Shown here: in pieces, positions 36,210 to 43,023 of the stretch
How the letters are laid out: each line of letters begins with the position of its first letter
How positions within the stretch are numbered: position 1 is the stretch's first letter
Source: Frankia sp. R82
Lineage (GTDB): Bacteria > Actinomycetota > Actinomycetes > Frankiales > Frankiaceae
Length of the DNA: 64,000 bases
Direction of reading: 5' to 3'
Assembly: GCF_023716925.1 (NCBI RefSeq)
Contig: NZ_JAMQQG010000003.1
Location: 54,088-118,087, forward strand
Position numbers and translations under genes: made by a program
Notes under the pieces: model-generated
The model's database searches: none
The model's input: only the letters and a program-made list of their open reading frames with translations
Told to the model about the DNA's origin: nothing

Positions 36210-36995
36210 TCAGTAGTTGCCGAGGCCGCCGCAGACGTTGATGGCCTGGGCTGTGATGGGATCGGCGGCCGGAGTGACCAGATAGCCGACGAGGCCAGCG
36301 ACCTCGTCGGCAGTGGAGTACCGGCCGAGCGGGATCTTCGCCTGGAACTTCTCCAGCACGTCCTGCTCGGAGACGTCCCAGTGCTCGGCATAGCCCTGCC
36401 GGACCCGCTCGGCCAGTGGTGTCTCGACATAGCCCGGGCAGACCGCGTTGACGGTGATGCCGGTCTTGGCAAGCTCCAGACCGACCGCCTTGGTGAATCC
36501 GACGACGCCGTGTTTGGATGCCGAATAGGGCGCGCCGAGAATAACGCCCTGCTTACCGCCGGTCGAGGCGATGTTGATGATGCGCCCGGCGGGCCCGGCC
36601 AGCATTCGCCCGGTGGTAAGGACCTCCCGGGTGACCCGGAACACGCTGGTCAGGTTCGTCTCGATCACGTCGAGCCAGAGCTCGTCCGGGATGCGCGCGG
36701 TCTCTCCGCCGCCATTGCGACCAGCGTTGTTGACGAGGACGTCGATACGGCCGTACCGCTCGGTAGCCGCAGAGACAGCGGCCCGGATGTCGTCAGGTGC
36801 GGTGACGTCGGCCGCGGTGCCGTCAACATCCAGGCCCTCGCCACGTAGCTTGTCCACCACGGCCGTGACGTTATCCGCGTGCCGTGCGACGCCGAACACG
36901 GAGATGCCACGCTCCGCAAGCGTCCGGGTGACGGCGAGACCGATGCCGCTGGTCGCGCCGGTGACGAAGGCGACCTTCGGGGTGTATACGCTCAC
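36210..36995 (-). CDS. C-9 polyketide ketoreductase (ActIII-like)
   Basis: 261-residue SDR, the same length as ActIII and very similar to it: VAFVTGATSGIGLAV, NNAGRNGGGETA, ETNLTSVFRVTREVL, INIASTGGKQGVILGAPYSASKHG with the Ser-Tyr-Lys triad, AVCPGYVETPLAERVR and the terminal QAINVCGGLGNY. It reduces the C-9 carbonyl of the nascent poly-beta-ketone on the ACP with NADPH. The GTG start at 36995 has GGGAG upstream. It lies in an operon between the KASIII-like and ARO/CYC genes. Confidence 0.96.
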   Translation of the reverse strand: MSVYTPKVAFVTGATSGIGLAVTRTLAERGISVFGVARHADNVTAVVDKLRGEGLDVDGTAADVTAPDDIRAAVSAATERYGRIDVLVNNAGRNGGGETARIPDELWLDVIETNLTSVFRVTREVLTTGRMLAGPAGRIINIASTGGKQGVILGAPYSASKHGVVGFTKAVGLELAKTGITVNAVCPGYVETPLAERVRQGYAEHWDVSEQDVLEKFQAKIPLGRYSTADEVAGLVGYLVTPAADPITAQAINVCGGLGNY

Positions 36996-37012
36996 GATTC
37001 CGCTCTCCCTGT

Positions 37013-37048
37013 CGATTCCGGTGCGAGTTCCGATTCCGGTGCGAGTTC
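37013..37048. repeat. Perfect tandem 18-bp repeat
   Basis: CGATTCCGGTGCGAGTTC occurs twice head-to-tail (37013-37030, 37031-37048), with a degraded third-like unit after it. It sits just upstream of the ketoreductase start, between two genes of the same operon. Confidence 0.8.
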
Positions 37049-37116
37049 GTCTGCAGGTTCGTCGATTCCCGGAGCAGGTTCCGGTGGCCTCCGACTGGTC
37101 GGGCGCCGCACTGCCG

Positions 37117-38196
37117 TCAGCTTGAAACGTCCGGGTCCAGATCGCCTGGAGAGCGTCTGGAGCTCGCCGCGGTGGACCAGTCGGGCGCGTCAAGCACGTC
37201 GAGGACGGCGCAGGACCAGGTGAACCCGGCACCCACCCCGGCGAGCAGACACCGTTGTCCTGGTCGGATCTGGCCACTGAGCACGAGATGCTCGAGCCCG
37301 GCGTACTGGTCGCCGGCACCGAGATGGCCAACGGTGCGTGCCCACGGCCACGTCGTGGCCGTGACATCGACTCCCCAGGGGCGCAGATAGCCGGCGGTCA
37401 GCCGGCGCCGGCCGAAATGCGGCAGAACGAACCAGTCGATGTCGGCGAGGTCCGCGTCGGCGTCCTTGAGCGCCAGCATCAGGGCGTCCTGCTGTCCGGC
37501 GGCCACCCGGCCCACCGTGGCACCGGTGCTGGTCTCGGCAAGGAAATCGCGTTTGAGAACGTCGAGATCCATCGGCGCCCGGACGCCGAACGGTGCGGGT
37601 CCGAACGGGTCGGTGCCGCGATGCATTCGTTCCAGGGCCGGGTCGGACACGGTGGCGATGCTGCGCACGGCGGCGAACCCCGCTCTGTTGGAGAGCACCG
37701 CCGCGGTACCACCGTCGCCGTACACCGTGCCCGGATCGCTGCGCCATCGGTCGAAACCAGGCAGGTGAAACGTGTCGCCCGTGGTCACCAGTACCGCGGC
37801 TGGACGGTTCTCGCCGCGCAGCACCAGGGCGGCGAGTTCGATCCCGGCCATCCCGCCGTTGGACAACTGACGGATCTCCACCGCCGGGCAACGACATCCC
37901 GCCACCGCCTTCTGCACGTGTGAGGCCGCGGCCCACAGGTCATGCCCCTGGTAGTAGACGTCGGCGTGCAGCAGAACGCGGATCTGGTGCCCTGGTACAC
38001 CGCAGCGTTGCAGCGACCGCACAGCCGCCGCGGCGGCGAGCGCGGTGGGCGGGGCCGTCGACGTGGACACCGCGTGGATACCGGTCTGCTCGGCGGTGCG
38101 CGCATCGCACAGCCCGGCCGCCAACGCCGTCTCGATATCCAGCCGGGCCGGCAGCTCACTCGACACCGCGGCAAGGTAGAGATCATGCGTGCGCAC
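37117..38196 (-). CDS. KASIII-like priming acyltransferase (DpsC/CerJ-like)
   Basis: 359-residue thiolase-fold protein of the ketoacyl-ACP synthase III type. The nucleophile segment reads RQLSNGGMAGIEL, with S112 where KASIII enzymes have cysteine. The histidine is in FVLPHFG (H260). The usual Asn position reads GHLGAGD, giving D296 as in CerJ-type acyltransferases. DpsC uses serine and selects a propionyl starter. GTG 38196 has GGAGGAG upstream. It is divergent from an acyltransferase and the minimal PKS, so starter selection is the likely role. Confidence 0.85.
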   Translation of the reverse strand: MRTHDLYLAAVSSELPARLDIETALAAGLCDARTAEQTGIHAVSTSTAPPTALAAAAAVRSLQRCGVPGHQIRVLLHADVYYQGHDLWAAASHVQKAVAGCRCPAVEIRQLSNGGMAGIELAALVLRGENRPAAVLVTTGDTFHLPGFDRWRSDPGTVYGDGGTAAVLSNRAGFAAVRSIATVSDPALERMHRGTDPFGPAPFGVRAPMDLDVLKRDFLAETSTGATVGRVAAGQQDALMLALKDADADLADIDWFVLPHFGRRRLTAGYLRPWGVDVTATTWPWARTVGHLGAGDQYAGLEHLVLSGQIRPGQRCLLAGVGAGFTWSCAVLDVLDAPDWSTAASSRRSPGDLDPDVSS

Positions 38197-38394
38197 CAGC
38201 GCTCCTCCGGACGTAGGACATCGGACGTCGGACGTCGGCCCACCCCACGGTGGCGGGGCCGACTGGAGGCACGGTCGAGGATGCGCTGACCGTCTCTCCG
38301 GCGGGACTCCAGTCGATCGTCAGGTCGGTGCGTGAGGATGCGATGCATAGGTAGTGAGATCCACCGTTGAACCCAGATCGGCTGGTCACGCAAC

Positions 38395-38418
38395 CCGCAT
38401 GACCCCCGGGTCATGCGG
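38395..38418. promoter_or_regulatory. Perfect 24-bp palindrome ahead of minimal PKS operon
   Basis: CCGCATGACCC (38395-38405) and GGGTCATGCGG (38408-38418) are exact inverted repeats with a 2-base centre, ending 22 bases before the acyltransferase start. It could be an operator for the operon or an mRNA hairpin next to the ribosome-binding site (GGAGG, 38430-38434). Confidence 0.65.
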
Positions 38419-38439
38419 TCACGAACCCGGAGGTGTCGC

Positions 38440-39462
38440 ATGGCGCGCTCGGTGGTGCTGCTGTTTCCGGGTCAGGGCGCGCAGTATCCGGGTATGGCGG
38501 TGGATCTTTACCGTCGACATGCCACCTTCCGCACGGCGATGGACGAGGTGTTATCCCTGTGGGGGGACGAGGGGCGGGCCATCCGCACCGACTGGCTCGC
38601 CGATTGGCCGTGCATCGATCTGGACGATCTTCGGCGAGCGCAGCCACTGCTGTTCGCGGTCGACCACGCGTTGGCCGTGACTCTGCGGGAGGCGGGCGTC
38701 GTGCCAGCGGCGCTGCTCGGCCACAGCGTCGGGGAGATAGTGGCCGCGGTCGTCGCCGAGGTGCTGAGCCTGTCGGATGCCGCCGGTCTGCTCGCCGAGC
38801 GGATCGGGCACCTGGCCGACGCGCCGCCCGGCGGCATGCTGTCGGTGGCCGCCTCACCCGCCGAGGTACGACCGTTCCTGCTCGACGAGGTGGCGCTCGG
38901 CGCCGTCAACGCCGCGCGCAGCGTCGTGCTCGCCGGTCCGGCCGCCCCGCTCGAGGACGTACGGGTCCGGCTGCACGCCGCCGGTTTCACCGTCCTGCCC
39001 GTGCCCGCGCGCACACCGTTTCACAGCCCGGTCCTCGGCGGGCACGCGGCACGGTCCCTGCCGTCGGTTCGGCGGCTGAGCTGGTCGCCGCCGACGGTGC
39101 CGCTCTACTCGGGGTACACGGGTGGGTTACTCGGGCCCGCCGCGGCGACCGATCCGGACTTCTGGGCGGCACAGCCGGCCCGGCCGGTGTACTTCGCCGA
39201 CGCGCTGGCTGCCGTGTCCACCGCGGGCGAGCAGATCCTGGTCGAATGCGGGCCGGGCGCGACGCTGACGATCCCGGCCCGACGCAGTCCGCGGGTACGC
39301 CGGGCCGGCACTCCGGTCGTCCCGTTGTTACCGAGGCGTGCCGGGGCGCCGGGCAGCGACCTGCGGCACGTCACCGAGGCGATCGCCGGCATCGTCGAGG
39401 CCGCGGGCCCGCCCGGGCCTGAGGTCTCAACGAGGATCGCCGGCTCCGTGCTCTCCCGCTGA
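38440..39462 (+). CDS. Acyl-CoA:ACP acyltransferase of PKS cluster (FabD-like)
   Basis: 340-residue acyltransferase: LLFPGQGAQYPGMA at the N-terminus, active-site GHSVGE (S96), and histidine in ARTPFHSPVL. Most type II PKS clusters borrow FabD from fatty-acid synthesis; clusters with their own acyltransferase usually also carry a KASIII-like protein and use non-acetate starters (daunorubicin DpsC/DpsD, frenolicin). It is the first gene of the operon AT, KS-alpha, KS-beta, ACP. ATG 38440 follows GGAGGTG. Confidence 0.9.
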   Translation: MARSVVLLFPGQGAQYPGMAVDLYRRHATFRTAMDEVLSLWGDEGRAIRTDWLADWPCIDLDDLRRAQPLLFAVDHALAVTLREAGVVPAALLGHSVGEIVAAVVAEVLSLSDAAGLLAERIGHLADAPPGGMLSVAASPAEVRPFLLDEVALGAVNAARSVVLAGPAAPLEDVRVRLHAAGFTVLPVPARTPFHSPVLGGHAARSLPSVRRLSWSPPTVPLYSGYTGGLLGPAAATDPDFWAAQPARPVYFADALAAVSTAGEQILVECGPGATLTIPARRSPRVRRAGTPVVPLLPRRAGAPGSDLRHVTEAIAGIVEAAGPPGPEVSTRIAGSVLSR

Positions 39463-39556
39463 CGTCCAGCACCGCCTGCCTGTTCTCTGCGCCCGCTCTC
39501 CGTCTGAGCTTTCGCCGCTTATCCCCGGAACCGCCGAACAGCGAGGCCACGACTTC

Positions 39557-40828
39557 ATGACCATACGACGCGCAGTCATCACCGGACTCGGAGCCGTCGC
39601 CCCGGGAGGGATCGGGGTCGACGCCTACTGGAAGCAACTGACAGACGGGCAGTCGGCCACCGGGCCGATCACGCTGTTCGATCCCTCCCCCTATCGGTCG
39701 CGCATCGCCGCCGAGGTGGACTTCGACCCGGTTGCCGCTGGTCTCGGCCCCCGGGAGATCCGCCGGATGGACCGGGCCACCCAGTTCGCGGTCGTCGCCG
39801 CCCGGGAGGCGTTGGGCGACAGCGGCCTGGAATCCGGGGCCGCCCCGGCCGAGCGGACCGCCGTCGCACTGGGCACGGCGGTCGGCTGCACCACCCGCAT
39901 GGAGCAGGAGTACGTGATCCTCAGCGACAGCGGTCGCGACTGGCTTGTCGACTCGAGCTACGCGGTACGCGAGCTGTACAGCCAGTTCGTGCCCAGCTCG
40001 ATGGCCGTCGAGCTGGCCCGGCTCGCCGGGGCCGCCGGTCCGGTGTCGGTCGTCTCCGATGGTTGCACCTCCGGGCTGGATGCGGTCGGACATGCCGTGG
40101 ACCTCATCCAGGAGGGGAGCGCCGACGTCGTCGTCAGTGGTGGTACTGACGCCCCGATCGCCCCGATCACCCTTGCCTGCTTCGACGCCATCAAGGCCAC
40201 CAGCCCCCGCAACGACGACGCCGAGCATGCCTCCCGCCCGTTCGACCGGACCCGTAACGGTCTCGTCCTCGGCGAGGGCGCCGCCGTCCTGGTGGTGGAG
40301 GAGCTCGAGCATGCGACGCGGCGCGGTGCACACATCTATGCCGAGGTATCCGGCTTCGCCACCCGCTGCAACGCTTACCACATGACGGGCCTGCGGGCCG
40401 ACGGGATCGAGATGGCTGAGGCCATCCGGGTCGCACTCGAGCAGTCTGCCCTCGCTCCGGACGACGTCGACTATGTCAATGCCCACGGATCCAGCACCAG
40501 GCAGAACGATCGGCACGAGACGGCGGCGTTCAAACGCAGCCTCGGCGAGCATGCCCGGCGGGTCGCGATCAGCTCGATCAAATCCATGATCGGACACTCG
40601 CTCGGTGCTATCGGTGCCCTGGAGCTGGTGGCCTGTGCACTCGCCATGGAACACGGCACCATCCCACCCACAGCCAACCTGCGCGAGCCGGATCCCGAAT
40701 GCGATCTCGACTATGTGCCGCTCGTCGCCCGCGAGCAGCCCGTCGACACCGTGCTCAGCGTCGGCAGCGGCTTCGGCGGCTTCCAGAGCGCCGTCGTGCT
40801 CGCCCGTCCCGATCGGAGGTTTCCATGA
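39557..40828 (+). CDS. Type II PKS ketosynthase alpha (KS-alpha)
   Basis: 423-residue condensing enzyme. The triad is C170 (VSDGCTSGLD), H309 (VNAHGSST) and H346 (MIGHSLGA), at the spacing expected for actinorhodin-type KS. LGLGEG-type and GSGFGGFQSA C-terminal motifs are intact. With KS-beta it forms the heterodimer that builds the poly-beta-ketone from malonyl-ACP. ATG 39557 was used; its TGA overlaps the next start (ATGA), the usual coupling for KS/CLF pairs. Confidence 0.97.
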   Translation: MTIRRAVITGLGAVAPGGIGVDAYWKQLTDGQSATGPITLFDPSPYRSRIAAEVDFDPVAAGLGPREIRRMDRATQFAVVAAREALGDSGLESGAAPAERTAVALGTAVGCTTRMEQEYVILSDSGRDWLVDSSYAVRELYSQFVPSSMAVELARLAGAAGPVSVVSDGCTSGLDAVGHAVDLIQEGSADVVVSGGTDAPIAPITLACFDAIKATSPRNDDAEHASRPFDRTRNGLVLGEGAAVLVVEELEHATRRGAHIYAEVSGFATRCNAYHMTGLRADGIEMAEAIRVALEQSALAPDDVDYVNAHGSSTRQNDRHETAAFKRSLGEHARRVAISSIKSMIGHSLGAIGALELVACALAMEHGTIPPTANLREPDPECDLDYVPLVAREQPVDTVLSVGSGFGGFQSAVVLARPDRRFP

Positions 40829-42117
40829 CCAGCACCCTCGCGGACGGCGCCGCCGTGGTGACCGGCATCGGGATTGCCGCACCCACGGGGCTCGGCACGT
40901 CGGCCTACTGGGCGGCGACGCTCGCCGGCGAGTCGGGGATCAGGCCGATCACCCGGTTCGACGCGACCCGATACCCGGTCCGGGTGGGCGGTGAGGTCGA
41001 CGGATTCGTCGCCGAGCAGCATGTACCGTCCCGGCTGCTGCCCCAGACCGACCACTCCACCCGGCTCTCGCTGGCAGCCGGGGCGGAAGCCCTGGCTGCC
41101 AGCGGCCTGACCGCGCAGGACGCCCCCGAGTTCGGCATCGGCATCGCGACCGCGTCGTCCATGGGTGGCTTCGAGTTCGGTCAGCGGGAGCTGGGGCATC
41201 TCTGGGCGCTCGGCGCCCAGCATGTCAGCGCCTACCAGTCGTTCGCCTGGTTCTATGCGGTGAACACCGGCCAGCTCTCGATCCGCCACGGCCTGCGGGG
41301 GCCCGGCACAACCGTGGTCTCGGACCAGGCTGGCGGCCTGGATGCGTTAGGTGCCGCTCGGCGGCAGATCCGCAAGGGCACTGCCGCTGTGCTGGCCGGT
41401 GGAGTTGACAGCGCGTTGTGCCCGCTGGGCCTCGCCGGGCAGCTCAGCACCGGTGAGCTCGCTGCCAGCGATGATCCGCGGGGCGCCTACCTGCCCTTCG
41501 ACCGGGCAGCAGCCGGGCACGTGCCGGGCGAGGGCGGGGCGTTCCTGATCCTCGAGGATCCGGCGTTCGCCCAGGCACGCGGCGCGACCGTGCACGGCGA
41601 GATCGCCGGCTACGCGTCGACCTTCGATCTGTTCCCCGACGGTCCGGACGCCGACGGGTTGCTGCGTGCCGCCCGGCAGGCACTCGCGGACGCGGGCCTG
41701 GCGCCGTTCGACATCGATGTGGTCTTCGGCGACGCGTCCGGCCGGCCCGACGCCGACCGAGCTGAGGCCGCCGTCCTCGTTGCCCTCTTCGGCCCGAACG
41801 GCGTGCCGGTGACCGCGCCGAAGAGTGCCACCGGTCGGCTGTGCGCCGGGGCAGGGGCACTGGACGTGGCCACCGCGCTGCTCAGCCTGCGCGACGGCGT
41901 CATCCCGCCGACGGTGCACGTGCGCGAGGTCGACCCCGGCCATCAGATCGACCTTGTCGTCGGCGAACCCCGCCGCCCAACAGGCCGGCTGCGTACCGCG
42001 CTCGTCCTCGCCCGCGGCCACGGCGGGTTCAACGCGGCCCTCGTCGTCCGCGGGCCGGCCACCACCGCGGCAGCGCCGCCGACATCACCCGCCAACCCCG
42101 GGCCGAGCCGACCCTGA
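40825..42117 (+). CDS. Type II PKS chain-length factor (KS-beta)
   Basis: 430-residue partner of KS-alpha. The cysteine is replaced by Q168 (VVSDQAGGLDALG), the hallmark of chain-length factors that make the acetyl starter by decarboxylation. At the positions corresponding to the actinorhodin gate F109/T112/F116, this protein has F116, G119 and L123 (GGFEFGQREL). A smaller gate could allow a longer chain or larger starter. It starts inside the KS-alpha stop. Confidence 0.96.
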   Translation: MTSTLADGAAVVTGIGIAAPTGLGTSAYWAATLAGESGIRPITRFDATRYPVRVGGEVDGFVAEQHVPSRLLPQTDHSTRLSLAAGAEALAASGLTAQDAPEFGIGIATASSMGGFEFGQRELGHLWALGAQHVSAYQSFAWFYAVNTGQLSIRHGLRGPGTTVVSDQAGGLDALGAARRQIRKGTAAVLAGGVDSALCPLGLAGQLSTGELAASDDPRGAYLPFDRAAAGHVPGEGGAFLILEDPAFAQARGATVHGEIAGYASTFDLFPDGPDADGLLRAARQALADAGLAPFDIDVVFGDASGRPDADRAEAAVLVALFGPNGVPVTAPKSATGRLCAGAGALDVATALLSLRDGVIPPTVHVREVDPGHQIDLVVGEPRRPTGRLRTALVLARGHGGFNAALVVRGPATTAAAPPTSPANPGPSRP

Positions 42118-42187
42118 TCCAGCCGGGCCTGATCGACCCGACCCTGACTGCTCTGATCGACCCTGTTCTGACGGAAGGTGACAACGG

Positions 42188-42448
42188 ATGGCTACCAGGG
42201 AACTGACGATCGCCGATCTGACGCGGCTCCTGCGCTCGGCGGCCGGCGAGGAGGAGGGGGTGGACCTGGACGGCGACATCCTCGACACCGATTTCGCCAC
42301 TCTCGGTTATGACTCGCTGGCCCTGCTGGAAACCGCGTCCCGCCTCGGTGTCGAGTACGGCGTCACCCTCACCGACGACGACATGGAGGCCATCACCACA
42401 CCCCGCGCTTTGCTCGACCGGGTCAACTCCACCCTGACTCGCAGCTGA
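42188..42448 (+). CDS. Polyketide acyl carrier protein
   Basis: 86-residue ACP with the phosphopantetheine site S43 in TLGYDSLALLE and the aromatic-PKS context DxDFxxLGYDSLALLE. It carries the growing chain between KS/CLF, ketoreductase and cyclases. It is 70 bases after the CLF stop and is the last gene of the operon, followed by a strong terminator. Confidence 0.96.
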   Translation: MATRELTIADLTRLLRSAAGEEEGVDLDGDILDTDFATLGYDSLALLETASRLGVEYGVTLTDDDMEAITTPRALLDRVNSTLTRS

Positions 42449-42507
42449 GACCCCTGCAGCGCAGACCGACACTCCAAAGGCCGCCACGAGCCGGCCCCGT
42501 GACACGC

Positions 42508-42542
42508 AGCGCCCGCCGAGCCAGGCCAGCTCGGCGGGCGCT
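42508..42542 (+). terminator. 14-bp hairpin terminator of the minimal PKS operon
   Basis: AGCGCCCGCCGAGC (42508-42521) is perfectly complementary to 42529-42542 with a 7-base loop, 60 bases after the ACP stop. There is no T-run. It marks the right edge of the PKS operon. Confidence 0.75.
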
Positions 42543-43023
42543 GTCGTCCGTCTCGTCCCCGGCGGCAACGGAGGAATCCGTCACACCACGGACAACGATG
42601 ACCTGAGGATCGGCCGTCGGGCGGTGGTCAACCGCCGCTGCCATCGGGTGGCTACCAGACTCTCCGCACCAGAAACGCGAGCGCGATTCGCGCCCCGCCC
42701 GTCATGTCGGTCCAGCTACTCCGCCTCTTTCAACACGAACGACGATAGCGGAATGCGTGTTCGCCGCATGCGGATCTGGCCACGGGGACCTCGGCCGCGA
42801 GTGGACGCGCCGGCGCTCCGGAACGGGCCGAAGGGCCCGGGCGGCAGGGAGAATCGGCCCCCGAACAGAAAACCCAGGGAGGCAGTCCGGCTGCGGCCCG
42901 GTAGAAATACTGAACGTATCCGAACAGACGCCCCAGGCGGCGACCCGACCGGAGTGTGCCTGCCGAAGCAGCGATGGGAGCAGGTCCATAATCACCGCCA
43001 TGCCCACCTGGAAAGGACCGGCC
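42543..43023. other. Intergenic region before phosphoketolase
   Basis: About 480 bases with no protein-like frame. It presumably contains the phosphoketolase promoter and possibly a long leader. No RNA gene recognised. Confidence 0.45.

Noticed and set aside
43000..43023. ATG 43000 as the phosphoketolase start
   Set aside because: Possible, but the best ribosome-binding site (AAAGGAC) is spaced for GTG 43024 and family length fits either; kept as an alternative.
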